Assembly (NCBI GenBank): GCA_902784565.1
Contig: CACZVE010000002.1
Coordinates: forward strand, 1 to 64,000
From: an uncultured Prevotellaceae bacterium
Lineage (GTDB): Bacteria > Bacteroidota > Bacteroidia > Bacteroidales > Bacteroidaceae
DNA length: 64,000 nucleotides
Direction of reading: 5' to 3'
Numbering within the stretch: position 1 is the stretch's first letter; the number at the start of each line of letters is the position of its first letter. Positions 53,204 to 62,187 of the stretch are shown here, one piece after another. Both the position numbers and the translations under genes were made by a program. A model generated the notes under the pieces. That model saw only the letters and a program-made list of their open reading frames with translations, made no database searches and had not been told where the DNA came from.

Positions 53204-55771
53204 TTAGAATGAGGGGTTAATCACAAAACGGATGCCGTGCTCCGAAGCCGTCGGCAGGTTACGGTAGTTGATGCGGTGGACATACTCAATCTGGATGAGA
53301 CTGAGGATGTTCTGTATGCCGACGGCATACTCCCAGTACGGCACCTTACTGTCCATGATGAAACTGTTCTCTGGGAACACCATCAGTTTGGTGCTCGTCT
53401 GGTTCTCGGCCAGATAGGGGTTGTTCTTATCCGAGAGCGCTCCCCAGAGTCCCTTGAACTCGAAGATCTCACGCCATTTCAGTTTGCGGAGCAGCGGGAT
53501 GCGGTTCAGCAGTTTGCCGCCCATCTCCCAAGTCAGTTGCAGCGAGGCATAGCGGTCGTTGAGGAACTCCATATTGTTGATCATGTTGAACAACTGCGGG
53601 GTGACGATATACGAGAGGTTAGCCTGCGGCATCGGCAACAGGGGCCAGGGCACCTGGTTCCACTGGGCCCCGAGGCGCAGTCGGGTGTCAATCTTTCCCC
53701 AACTCATCGGCAGCCACGTCCGACGGTACCACTCGAACTCGGTGTAGTTGTAGTTATAGTCGCCGCCCAACAGTCCCTGATAGCCTACGGTATGCTGCAA
53801 CTGCACGTACCAGGCATCGCGGTTCATGGTACGCCGGCGCTGTTTGGTATTCACGAACTTCTCGTCCGGGGCATAGCGGATGCCAAAGGTCGACTCCGTA
53901 TAGCGCATCTTGTCGAGCAGTGCGGCACCGGGGGCCACCGGACGCAGTTCCATCGTGCCGACGGGGTCGATACGCTCCGTCTTCAGGTCGGCCGAGAAGC
54001 GCCAGTGTGTCGTTGTCTCGTATTCGTAGGCCAGCCGCTGGGTGTTGTACATAAACATCTTGTCGATGTCGTGCACCTTAAACGAGGAGAACACATTATC
54101 TTTATCTGTGACGGCGTACTTGTCGCTGGGCAGTGCCACGTCACGCTTCGAGGAGAAGATGAAGTGGTTGACGGGAAACTCCTGCGGCAGATACTGCTTG
54201 GCAGGAATCGAATAGGTCAGTTCGGCATTATAATAATGTTCGTGCGTCTTCGTGCCGTAGGCGTAATAGCCCTTGGCAAAGAGGTGCGGGGTGAGGTTCG
54301 CCGTGGTCTGTCCGCCGAACCGGAGGCGCAGCCCGTCGTAGAAGTTCTGCGAGATGAAGGTGTTGATGGGCCCCACATCAAACTTACTGGGTTTTTCACG
54401 CGTGCCGGTCTCTAAGTAGTTCTCGAAGAGGGCCTTGAGCACGAAGATCACATATTTGAAACCCTTCAGTTGTTCCAGGTGGTCCAGGAATCCGCCCATG
54501 CCGGCCTCGCTTCGGGTGAACTCCACCTGTCGGTGCTCCTCCCAGAACTCGTCGCTGCGACGGTCGGAGCCGCGCTCCACCTGCAGGGGGTTCTTGCTCT
54601 TGAACCGCTCCTTCGGCAACGGGTCGAAGGAGAAGTCTGTCTTTCGGGTGGTACGTGTCACCACCGCCTTCTGTATCCAGTCCGTCACCATCAGTTCCAC
54701 AATCATGTCATCGATGGTGAGCAGCCACTCGCCGTTGTCCTGCTGTTCAAACTCCTGCATACACTGCATCGACTCCACCCAGTTGATGTCGGTCGATCGC
54801 GGCAGCATCAGTTCACAGCGCTTCACCTGATAGGTCGAGTCGTCGAGGATATACAACTGTCCGCGGAAACCATAGTCCTGTATGTTGTTCGGCAGGAAGT
54901 CGAGGTGCACACAGCGGTCGTTGCCCACATAGACGGTGTCGGCGATGTAGTAGCGGTAGAACTGGATGGCGTCGCGCCCGATGGGCGAACTGAACTTATG
55001 GCGCATCAGGAGGATATAGTCGTCGTAGATATCCACGTCGGCAAACACCTCGCGCATCACGGTGGTCAGGATCTCACCCGTCTGGAACAGGTCGTTGACG
55101 CCGCTCGACCGCGTACCTTTCACGATGGTACGCTCCGCCTTCGGGTCCTTCCGCCAGAGTTGTTCCGTCACCATCTCGTCGACGGTCAGGGGCAGCACCA
55201 ACTTATCGGTGTACTGGCTGCTGTCCACCTGCTCCCGCAACCAGGGATATCGCTTAAAGAAGCCCTTCTCCAGCGTCTCCGGCTTCAGGTCGTTCAGGCC
55301 GAGACCGATCTTCTGGTAGTTCTGGTAACGGTAGTAGTCGTGGCGCTTCAGGTCGGCCTTCTTCTTGTTGGCAATCACCTTGCGCATCAGTTCCACGGCG
55401 GGGTTGTCCTTACGGCGGTAGCGCGACTTCTTCTTCGACTTCACCGTCACCTCCTTCAGTGTCTGGTTGTCGGGAGCCAGACGGATGGTCATCTGCGAGG
55501 GGGTCTGCGGATTCACGTTGATCACCTGTTCACGGTAGCCCACCGAACTGATGGTGAGTCGCCAGCCGTTATGCCGGTCGATGCGGAAACGGCCCTCGCC
55601 GTTGGCAATCGTCGACACACGGTTACCTTTGTATTGTATGGTAGCGTAAGGTATCTGCACACCGTCGGAGGCATCAACCACCGTACCGCTGATCTGCGCC
55701 AGCGTCAACAGGGGCATCAGCAACAACAACAGGAGCAGACTCACGCTCTTTATAATACCTATTCTTTTCAT
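53204..55771 (-). CDS. DUF5686 outer-membrane protein with carboxypeptidase-like regulatory domain
   Basis: 855-aa exported protein from the ATG at 55769-55771 (signal MKRIGIIKSVSLLLLLLLMP, then LLTLAQ). Residues ~25-110 are a carboxypeptidase-regulatory-like (CarbopepD_reg_2) beta domain (ISGTVVDASDGVQIPYATI, ISSVGYREQVI). The remainder is the DUF5686 region, with many alternating strands and a C-terminal aromatic residue (INPSF), consistent with an outer-membrane beta-barrel similar to TonB-less porins. Function is not known. First gene of a six-gene minus-strand unit (Sua5, ClC, fmt, small protein, rpe) with its own perfect promoter. Confidence 0.85.
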   Translation of the reverse strand: MKRIGIIKSVSLLLLLLLMPLLTLAQISGTVVDASDGVQIPYATIQYKGNRVSTIANGEGRFRIDRHNGWRLTISSVGYREQVINVNPQTPSQMTIRLAPDNQTLKEVTVKSKKKSRYRRKDNPAVELMRKVIANKKKADLKRHDYYRYQNYQKIGLGLNDLKPETLEKGFFKRYPWLREQVDSSQYTDKLVLPLTVDEMVTEQLWRKDPKAERTIVKGTRSSGVNDLFQTGEILTTVMREVFADVDIYDDYILLMRHKFSSPIGRDAIQFYRYYIADTVYVGNDRCVHLDFLPNNIQDYGFRGQLYILDDSTYQVKRCELMLPRSTDINWVESMQCMQEFEQQDNGEWLLTIDDMIVELMVTDWIQKAVVTRTTRKTDFSFDPLPKERFKSKNPLQVERGSDRRSDEFWEEHRQVEFTRSEAGMGGFLDHLEQLKGFKYVIFVLKALFENYLETGTREKPSKFDVGPINTFISQNFYDGLRLRFGGQTTANLTPHLFAKGYYAYGTKTHEHYYNAELTYSIPAKQYLPQEFPVNHFIFSSKRDVALPSDKYAVTDKDNVFSSFKVHDIDKMFMYNTQRLAYEYETTTHWRFSADLKTERIDPVGTMELRPVAPGAALLDKMRYTESTFGIRYAPDEKFVNTKQRRRTMNRDAWYVQLQHTVGYQGLLGGDYNYNYTEFEWYRRTWLPMSWGKIDTRLRLGAQWNQVPWPLLPMPQANLSYIVTPQLFNMINNMEFLNDRYASLQLTWEMGGKLLNRIPLLRKLKWREIFEFKGLWGALSDKNNPYLAENQTSTKLMVFPENSFIMDSKVPYWEYAVGIQNILSLIQIEYVHRINYRNLPTASEHGIRFVINPSF

Positions 55772-55779
55772 TGCGATTG

Positions 55780-55811
55780 CAAAGGTACGAATAAGTGAGC
55801 GAATAACCAAA
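55780..55811 (-). promoter_or_regulatory. promoter of the DUF5686-rpe unit
   Basis: Minus-strand TTTG (55808-55811), 20-bp spacer, TACCTTTG (55780-55787), 9 bp before the ATG. The same cassette as at GH30; a degraded second copy (CAAGGGTACGAATAA) lies at 55891-55905. Confidence 0.72.
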
Positions 55812-55909
55812 AGTTTTTTTGAGTTTTTCCGCGCTCGGCTTGCCGCTTGCTACCATTGGAACGCAAGAACGTGAGTTCCTTCGGCGAAACCAAGGGTACG
55901 AATAATTTC

Positions 55910-55931
55910 CCGAAAGTCCATCGACTTTCGG
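55910..55931. terminator. 9-bp hairpin in the gap, uncertain role
   Basis: CCGAAAGTC (55910-55918) and GACTTTCGG (55923-55931) with loop CATC. It lies upstream of the DUF5686 promoter and downstream of prfC on the same strand; it could end the prfC transcript late or be part of a repeat. No T-run follows on either strand. Confidence 0.4.
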
Positions 55932-55956
55932 AATTCATTCTGTTGATTATATCTCC

Positions 55957-56193
55957 AAAATATATTCCCATTAATTTTTGGGAATATTTTTAGGATAGAA
56001 AATATTTAGTTTTGAATCAAATCATTATATTTTTGATTCAGAATATACAATTTTGTAGAATGGGAATATTTTTTCATTTTAAAATATATAGATTTGTATC
56101 AAATTATTATAATCAGACACAAAAATATATTCCCATTATTTTTGGGGAATATATTTTAGATTCAAAATATTTAGATTTGAATCAAGGGATTAT
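55957..56193. repeat. AT-rich tandem repeat, period ~82-83 bp
   Basis: Three diverged copies can be lined up on GGGAATAT at 55980, 56062 and 56145, each followed by AAATATTTAG(T/A)TTTGAATCAAA-like sequence. ATATTCCCA / TGGGAATAT inverted pairs appear in copies 1 and 3. The region is far richer in A/T than the rest of the window. Confidence 0.7.
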
Positions 56194-56272
56194 TTTCTGA
56201 CCTCGGAATGATGCGATGAAATATCTGATATGCTCCTTACGGAACATATCGGCGGCATTTTATTTTGAGAAA

Positions 56273-57862
56273 TCAGAACTCTGAGGTGAAGTGGAACTTG
56301 ATGTGCTTGAAGTCCTCCTGCGCCATAGAGAGCACATAGCCGGAGTCGGCAAGGAACACGTCGCGCCCCTCCTTATCCTTGGCCATATACTGGTATTTGC
56401 GCTTCTTGAAATTCTCCAACTCCTTGTCGTCGTCGCTCTCTATCCAACAGGCCTTATAGAGATGCACGGGCTCCCAACGGCACTTGGCGTTGTACTCGTT
56501 TTCCAGACGGTACTGGATGACCTCGAACTGCAACTGACCCACGGTGCCGACAATCTTGCGGTTGTTGAACTGGTTGACAAACAACTGCGCCACACCCTCG
56601 TCCATGAGTTGGTCGATGCCCTTCTGCAGTTGTTTCGACTTCATCGGGTCATCGTTCTCGATGTATTTGAAGAGTTCGGGCGAGAAGGAGGGCAGCCCAC
56701 GGAAATGTAACTGTTCTCCCTCTGTCAGCGTGTCACCAATCTTGAAGATACCACCTGTATCCGGCAGACCCACGATATCGCCGGGCCAAGCCTCATCGAT
56801 GGTGCTCTTGCGCTGCGCCATAAACTGTGTGGGCGAGGTGAAACGCATGGTCTTACCCTGACGTACATGGAGATAGGGCTGGTTGCGCTGGAACCGTCCG
56901 GAACACACCTTACAGAAGGCGATACAGGAACGGTGGTTGGGGTCGATATTCGCCGTAATCTTGAAGATAAAACCGGTAAACTTAGGTTCCTCGGGCTGTA
57001 CGTCGCGTTCCTCTGCCTTCGTAGGACGGGGTGAGGGGGCAATCTCCACGAAACAGTTCAGGAGTTCCTGTACGCCGAAGTTGTTCAGGGCCGATCCGAA
57101 GAACACGGGAGCGACCTCGGCATTTCTGTAGGTCTCGACATCAAACTCAGGATAGACACCATCGACCAACTCCAGATCCTCGCGGAGTTTGGCAGCATTC
57201 TGCTCCCCTACCCGCTTGTCGAGTTCGTCGCTGTCGATATCCACCTCCACCTTATCCGTCACACGTTGTTTGTCGGGGGTGAAGAGGTCGAGTTTCTGTT
57301 CGTAGATGTTATACACGCCCTTGAACTTGGCGCCTTGGTTGATGGGCCAACTTAATGGGCGCACCTTGATCTCCAGTTCCTGTTCCAGTTCGTCGAGCAG
57401 GTCGAAGGGGTCACGGCCCTCGCGGTCCATCTTATTGATGAAGATAATCACCGGGGTCTTACGCATGCGGCAGACCGTCATCAGTTTACGGGTCTGCGTC
57501 TCCACACCCTTCGCACCATCCACCACGATGATGGCAGAGTCGACGGCGGTGAGTGTGCGGAAGGTATCTTCGGCAAAGTCCTGGTGACCCGGGGTGTCGA
57601 GGATGTTTACTTTATACTCTACATCGGAGCCTTCTGGCGTATAGTCGAATTCCATCACCGAGGTGGAGACCGAGATACCACGTTGTTTCTCAATATCCAT
57701 CCAGTCGGAGGTGGCGGTCTTCTTGATCTTGTTGTTCTTGACGGCTCCTGCCACCTGGATCTGTCCACCAAATAGCAGGAACTTTTCCGTCAGGGTGGTC
57801 TTACCCGCATCGGGGTGCGAGATAATCGCAAATGTTCGTCTTCTTTCTATTTCTTGATTCAT
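56273..57862 (-). CDS. prfC: peptide chain release factor 3
   Basis: GTPase that recycles RF1/RF2 after termination. 529 aa from the ATG at 57860-57862; a GTG two codons upstream is possible but less likely. GTPase motifs: G1 [16 protein letters not shown]3 DTPGHQDF, G4 NKMD; then the RF3-specific region ([48 protein letters not shown]). Length is normal. It is 9 bp after rfbD, and its leader is a TCTGTGTAA-type repeat shared with the rfbD C-terminus. Confidence 0.96.
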   Translation of the reverse strand: MNQEIERRRTFAIISHPDAGKTTLTEKFLLFGGQIQVAGAVKNNKIKKTATSDWMDIEKQRGISVSTSVMEFDYTPEGSDVEYKVNILDTPGHQDFAEDTFRTLTAVDSAIIVVDGAKGVETQTRKLMTVCRMRKTPVIIFINKMDREGRDPFDLLDELEQELEIKVRPLSWPINQGAKFKGVYNIYEQKLDLFTPDKQRVTDKVEVDIDSDELDKRVGEQNAAKLREDLELVDGVYPEFDVETYRNAEVAPVFFGSALNNFGVQELLNCFVEIAPSPRPTKAEERDVQPEEPKFTGFIFKITANIDPNHRSCIAFCKVCSGRFQRNQPYLHVRQGKTMRFTSPTQFMAQRKSTIDEAWPGDIVGLPDTGGIFKIGDTLTEGEQLHFRGLPSFSPELFKYIENDDPMKSKQLQKGIDQLMDEGVAQLFVNQFNNRKIVGTVGQLQFEVIQYRLENEYNAKCRWEPVHLYKACWIESDDDKELENFKKRKYQYMAKDKEGRDVFLADSGYVLSMAQEDFKHIKFHFTSEF

Positions 57863-57895
57863 AGCCACAGATTACACAGATTTACACAGAGATGC
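57863..57895 (-). repeat. TCTGTGTAA reiterated repeat across rfbD end / prfC start
   Basis: On the minus strand TCTGTGTAAATCTGTGTAAT is followed by CTGTGGCT. It codes for the last residues of RfbD (LCKSV and stop) and forms the 9-bp gap before prfC. Related copies lie at 59286-59311, 48124-48132 and 63192-63221. Confidence 0.7.
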
Positions 57896-58732
57896 TATGC
57901 ACTCGGCCAAGGATTCTTCCCAGTAGGGAATCTCGAGGCCGTAGGTCTGTTTGATTTTTGTCTTGTCGAGCACGGAGTAGTGCGGACGGTTGGCTGGCGT
58001 GGGATATTCCTCGGTGTGGAGGGGTCGCACATGACAGGTGGTGATACCTGCAATACGGTGGATGGCCTTCGTGAAGTCATACCACGAGATGATGCCTTCG
58101 TTGGAGAAATGGTAGATGCCCGGCACGATGCCCTGATTGATGGCAGCGAAGATGGCCACAGCAAGGTCACGGGCGTAGGTCGGTGTACCAATCTGGTCGA
58201 AGATGACACCCAGTTCGGGTTTCTCCTTACCCAGACGGATCATCGTCTTTACGAAGTTGTTCCCAAAGGTGGAGTACAACCACGCCGTGCGGATGATCAT
58301 CGTCTTCTTGCAGAACTTCTGAACACCCAGTTCACCTGCCAACTTCGTGGAGCCATAGACACTGTCGGGACAAGGGGTGTCGGTCTCCACATACGGCGTA
58401 TGTTTCGTGCCGTTGAAGACATAATCGGTACTGATCTGGATGATCCACCCTCCCCTTTTCTCAACGGCAGCAGCGAGGTAGGCTGGTGCCACCGTGTTGA
58501 GCGTCGTACAGAGTTCCTTGTTGTCCTCAGCCTTATCCACGGCGGTATAGGCGGCACAGTTCACGATGCCGTCAATCTCGTTATTAGCAACGAAATCCTC
58601 AATGGCTTTCTGGTCGGTGATGTCCAGTTCGGCCACATCTGTATTAAAATAGGTGTGCTGGGGATTGTCTTTCTCCAGCAACTGCATCTCGTTTCCTAAT
58701 TGGCCATTACAGCCTGTGATCAATATGTTCAT
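57872..58732 (-). CDS. rfbD: dTDP-4-dehydrorhamnose reductase
   Basis: Last step of dTDP-L-rhamnose synthesis. 286-aa short-chain reductase with NAD(P) motif ILITGCNGQLGNEMQLL, the catalytic YxxxK-like YGSTKLAGE, STDYVFNGTKHTPYVETD and WLYSTFGNNFVKTMIRLG. The C-terminal residues (LCKSV) are encoded by a dispersed TCTGTGTAA-type repeat, so the end may not be conserved. 1 bp after the DUF4924 gene. Confidence 0.95.
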   Translation of the reverse strand: MNILITGCNGQLGNEMQLLEKDNPQHTYFNTDVAELDITDQKAIEDFVANNEIDGIVNCAAYTAVDKAEDNKELCTTLNTVAPAYLAAAVEKRGGWIIQISTDYVFNGTKHTPYVETDTPCPDSVYGSTKLAGELGVQKFCKKTMIIRTAWLYSTFGNNFVKTMIRLGKEKPELGVIFDQIGTPTYARDLAVAIFAAINQGIVPGIYHFSNEGIISWYDFTKAIHRIAGITTCHVRPLHTEEYPTPANRPHYSVLDKTKIKQTYGLEIPYWEESLAECIASLCKSV

Positions 58733-58733
58733 T

Positions 58734-59279
58734 CTATTCGAATTTTAATCCTTCTGTCTTATCCTTGTGATAGTAGTCGCTGAGCATGCCGATGAAGGTG
58801 GAGATTTCCTTGACGGCATGGGCGGTGTCAGGAGAAATGTCCTTCTTCTGGAGGCGGAGGAGCATCACACCATAGAGGGAGTTGAAACAGGTCTCTATCT
58901 CGTTCTCCTCTTTGTTGGCACCACGGTTGCGCAGTTCCACGATGAACGGTAATACCTTGTAGTACTCTGCGTTATAGAACGGGAACTTCGTGGACTGCAG
59001 CAACTGGTCGTTGAGTTCGATGAGCGTCTGCATCGTCACCTTATTGATCTGCAGATGTCCCTGCTCACGACAACCCTCCTGATTCATCATCCGGATCAGG
59101 TTACCAAACCAGTCGATCTCCTCTTCTTTCTGTTCGTCCGTGTAATCGAAACGTTCTACATACTCCCGCTTAATCCTTGTCAAAGAGCAGTCGAACGCCC
59201 GTATCGTGTCCTCTATCTGCCACATATACAACAGATATTCGGCAATATTCTTCTTTCTTAATTCGTTAGCAATATACAT
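58734..59279 (-). CDS. DUF4924 family protein
   Basis: 181-aa all-helical cytoplasmic protein found in Bacteroidota, matching DUF4924 in its start MYIANELRKKNIAEYLLYMW, QIEDTIRAFDCSLTRIKREY and FGNLIRMMNQEGCREQGHLQ. Function unknown. It is in a tight run with rfbD (1 bp) and prfC. Its leader is a dispersed TCTGTG-type repeat whose end (ACACAGAAAG) stands where the ribosome would bind. Confidence 0.85.
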   Translation of the reverse strand: MYIANELRKKNIAEYLLYMWQIEDTIRAFDCSLTRIKREYVERFDYTDEQKEEEIDWFGNLIRMMNQEGCREQGHLQINKVTMQTLIELNDQLLQSTKFPFYNAEYYKVLPFIVELRNRGANKEENEIETCFNSLYGVMLLRLQKKDISPDTAHAVKEISTFIGMLSDYYHKDKTEGLKFE

Positions 59280-59308
59280 CTTTCTGTGTTAATCTGTGTC
59301 ATCTGTGG

Positions 59309-59968
59309 CTAAAAAAAGCGTACCAAGTTCGTCGTTGTTCCCAAGAGCATGATGATGCTACCGATGATCACCACCACACCAATCACCTGATTGATAATCC
59401 TGATACCGTTCGTATCGAACTTGGTGCGTATCTTATCCACCAGCCACGTCAGTCCCCACCACCACAGCAGGGCTCCCCCCACGATACTGGCAAAGCCTAC
59501 TAACATCTCAAACGGATGGTTGGGCAGCACAAAGGCGAACTGGGCATACATGGCCAAGAACAGGAAGATAATCAACGGATTGGAGAAGGTGACGAGGAAA
59601 GCCGTCCACGCATTATACCAGATCGTTCCCTTCTGTTGACCCGACTGGTGCATCTTCCGCGTCGGATCACTCTTGTAGGTATAGATGCCGAAACAGAGCA
59701 ACATGAAACTACCGGCAATCTGGAGGTAGAACCGATTCTGGTCGTTGGTGATGAAGTCCATGACAAACGACATACCGAAACCGGCAAATCCCGCATAGAT
59801 GATATCACTGACAGCAGCACCAATGCCCGTAGCCAACCCATACCAGCGTCCCTTGTTCAGCGTACGCTGCACACAAAGGATACCGACAGGTCCCATCGGA
59901 GCACTGGCGATGATGCCTATCATCATCCCCTTGAAGATGAAATCCAATATGTTTATTGTTATCACCAT
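59309..59968 (-). CDS. LysE-type translocator
   Basis: 219-aa inner-membrane exporter of the LysE/RhtB family, usually for amino acids or their derivatives. Six hydrophobic helices; family motif GMMIGIIASAPMGPVGILCV at the N-terminus, then GLATGIGAAVSDIIYAGFA and AFLVTFSNPLIIFLFLAMYA. Substrate not predictable. It follows the PP2C phosphatase gene by 10 bp and precedes DUF4924 by 29 bp. Confidence 0.9.
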   Translation of the reverse strand: MVITINILDFIFKGMMIGIIASAPMGPVGILCVQRTLNKGRWYGLATGIGAAVSDIIYAGFAGFGMSFVMDFITNDQNRFYLQIAGSFMLLCFGIYTYKSDPTRKMHQSGQQKGTIWYNAWTAFLVTFSNPLIIFLFLAMYAQFAFVLPNHPFEMLVGFASIVGGALLWWWGLTWLVDKIRTKFDTNGIRIINQVIGVVVIIGSIIMLLGTTTNLVRFF

Positions 59969-59978
59969 CTCTTTCTCT

Positions 59979-62042
59979 TTAACTCACCCTGAGACACATG
60001 ATCGTCAGGTCGTCGTTGGGTTCTGCACCATCACGGTGGGCCTCTACCGCTTCTCTCAAGGACTGCACAACCTCTTTGGCTGTGGCATCCTTCATCGAAC
60101 GGAGCATCTCTTCCAGTCTGTCATCACCAAACTGCTCCTGACTCCTGTTTTCTGCCTCATTCAATCCGTCGGTATAGACCACCAGCAAGCGTCCTTTGAC
60201 ATTATCCATCCGTTCACCGTCAAAGTCCAGGTCAGGCCAGAGACCAATCGGTGCATTAGACAACATATCGACAAAACCGCCTCCCTGGGCATCACTCATA
60301 AACGGTGGGTTATGACCGGCATTACAGTAATCCATATAACCCTCCTTCAGGTCTATACGACCTATGAACATGGTGACGAACATACCCTGCTCATTGTCTT
60401 CCGAAAGCGCCCTATTCATCCTGGTGGCAATCTCGGCAGGCATCATGTGCTGGGTAGCCAACGTGCGGAACAGTCGGGTGGCCTGTGCCATGAAGAGTGA
60501 GGCCGGTACGCCCTTGCCACTCACATCGCCCAGACAGAAGTAGAGTTCATCGCCCATCAGCAGGTAACCATACAGGTCGCCTCCCACCTCCTTTGCCGGT
60601 TCTATCGAGGCAAAGATGTCCAGTCCCTTACGATCCGGGAAGATATTCGGTACCATCGACATCTGGATATCCCTCGCAATGCGCAGTTCACTCTCGATAC
60701 GTTCCTTGGCGGCAGTGGTCTCTTCCAACTTGTCGTAGGCCTGCTGCAACTTCGTGTGAGCGATAGTCAGACGCTGGGTAGACCTGCGCTTATTCATTGT
60801 ATAGATCACAAAGAACACGATGATCAATACCAGGGCAACACCTGTAGCCCACAAACGCTGACTGGAGAGTTTGGCTTGCTGCTGGGCGATCTCTGCTTCC
60901 TTGCCTTGCGTGTCGTAGATGGTTGCCAACTCTGCCGTGGAACTGTTCTTCTGATCCGTGATGGCATCATCGAGCAACGAGAGGATGCGTTCTCCCATCA
61001 CCCGGGCAGAATCCCTACGTCCAGCCTCCGCATTGGCCCGGTACTTGGGCAACATATACAGTTGGATATTGTCCAGAGAAGGCTCCATGCCCCATTGCGC
61101 CATCGTCTCGTCAAGGAAACGATAGTTGTAGGCTGCCTCGCCATAGCGCTGTGCAGCCACCAAGTAATCATTGGCATTGATATGACCTGGACCGGTTCTG
61201 GAATAGTCGGTCTTCAGGAAGGCTTGATAGGCCTGGGCAGCCTCATCGGGTTTGTTGAGTCCCTGCATGGCCACAGCCCGCATGATCTCGATACGCCCCT
61301 GATACTCGTCGAAATAGTCCGTCCTGGCATCAGGACACTGACGGTACTTACCCAACAACATCTCCGTGCGGTCAATCCAGTAGATCGACTCCGCATAGCG
61401 GCGGGTGTTGATATAGGCCATACTCGTATAGACGGTTCCCACCACAGCCTCCTGGAAACCTCGGCTCGTACTGTCCGACTGCCATCGGTTGGCATAGTGT
61501 TCTCGAGCCTTGAGGAAGCTCTCATTAGCCTCTTTGTCCTGTCCGAGATTCAACTGACAACAGCCGATATTGTTTAGCAGGATGGCATAGTCGATGTCGG
61601 AGCCGATACCTGTCTCGTCCATCTTCTTCACAGCAGGGATTGCCACCCGGAGCGCACCTTCATAGTCGCCTTTCACCAGCAACAGTTCAGAAAGTCTGCG
61701 GGCACATTTGTTGTAACTCAACTGATCCTCGTTATTCTCTATCTTGCACTCCACAGCCTTCTTATAATACATCTCCGACAAGCGATAGTGTCCTTCATGA
61801 TAGTAGGACACGCCGCGCCAACGGTTGGCATTCAGCGGCGAAATGATTCCTGCCACCTCGAAACTGTCTGCCAAGTGTCGCATCTGTTCATAATCCTTCC
61901 GCGTGCCAACGTCGAAAAGCACGCTGTCGGCAGCGCTGGCCTTCAGCTGTGGCCTATGTTTCGTCATGCCATCACAACCGATAATGGTTACGATGAGCGT
62001 GATGAAAAATATGCCAAATATATACTTTGAGAGCCTTCGCAT
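59979..62042 (-). CDS. TPR-sensor SpoIIE/PP2C-type phosphatase lipoprotein
   Basis: 687-aa membrane-anchored signalling protein. The N-terminus carries a lipobox-like IIGC (Cys23) after a hydrophobic segment. Residues ~40-375 are helical TPR-like repeats (RGVSYYHEGHYRLSEMYYKK, AILLNNIGCCQLNLGQDKEA). One TM helix (~395-417, LWATGVALVLIIVFFVIYTM), a linker coiled coil (~420-455) and a PP2C/SpoIIE domain (~460-687) follow: IARDIQMSMVPNIFPDRKGL, EVGGDLYGYLLMGDELYFCL, GDVSGKGVPASLFMAQATR, NAGHNPPFMSD and VVYTDGLNEAENRSQEQFGD. The Asp residues for Mn2+ are kept. It probably dephosphorylates an anti-sigma antagonist-type protein in response to a periplasmic cue; no partner gene is near. Confidence 0.9.
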   Translation of the reverse strand: MRRLSKYIFGIFFITLIVTIIGCDGMTKHRPQLKASAADSVLFDVGTRKDYEQMRHLADSFEVAGIISPLNANRWRGVSYYHEGHYRLSEMYYKKAVECKIENNEDQLSYNKCARRLSELLLVKGDYEGALRVAIPAVKKMDETGIGSDIDYAILLNNIGCCQLNLGQDKEANESFLKAREHYANRWQSDSTSRGFQEAVVGTVYTSMAYINTRRYAESIYWIDRTEMLLGKYRQCPDARTDYFDEYQGRIEIMRAVAMQGLNKPDEAAQAYQAFLKTDYSRTGPGHINANDYLVAAQRYGEAAYNYRFLDETMAQWGMEPSLDNIQLYMLPKYRANAEAGRRDSARVMGERILSLLDDAITDQKNSSTAELATIYDTQGKEAEIAQQQAKLSSQRLWATGVALVLIIVFFVIYTMNKRRSTQRLTIAHTKLQQAYDKLEETTAAKERIESELRIARDIQMSMVPNIFPDRKGLDIFASIEPAKEVGGDLYGYLLMGDELYFCLGDVSGKGVPASLFMAQATRLFRTLATQHMMPAEIATRMNRALSEDNEQGMFVTMFIGRIDLKEGYMDYCNAGHNPPFMSDAQGGGFVDMLSNAPIGLWPDLDFDGERMDNVKGRLLVVYTDGLNEAENRSQEQFGDDRLEEMLRSMKDATAKEVVQSLREAVEAHRDGAEPNDDLTIMCLRVS

Positions 62043-62067
62043 ATACCTTATTCTAAAATAGATGGTG

Positions 62068-62075
62068 CAAAGATA
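62068..62075 (-). promoter_or_regulatory. -7 box of the phosphatase-LysE-DUF4924-rfbD-prfC run
   Basis: Minus-strand TATCTTTG, 26 bp before the ATG at 62040-62042. A TTTG exists 16 bp further (62092-62095), a short spacer. Confidence 0.5.
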
Positions 62076-62140
62076 TAAAAAAATCTGAAAACAAATGGTT
62101 AATTTCCTTAAAAAATTGATTTAGTAAGCAAATTTTTAAT

Positions 62141-62148
62141 TATCTTTG
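62141..62148 (+). promoter_or_regulatory. -7 box of the glucokinase gene
   Basis: TATCTTTG, 40 bp before the ATG at 62188; -33 only weakly matched (ATTG near 62115). Confidence 0.5.
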
Positions 62149-62187
62149 TCTCGCATTAGTGAATAATTAATTAAACCATCATAAAAT

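Larger units (their letters stand above)
55772..56272. other. 501-bp gap between DUF5686 gene and prfC
   Basis: Holds the DUF5686 promoter and a decayed copy of its cassette (to ~55905), the 9-bp hairpin and the AT-rich tandem repeat. Short open frames exist in the AT-rich part but look like chance. No RNA gene was recognised. Confidence 0.6.

Noticed and set aside
56012-56200. Small Ile/Phe/Tyr-rich protein in the AT-rich gap
   Set aside because: Composition follows from A+T-rich repeats; the frame crosses repeat copies and lacks any start signal.
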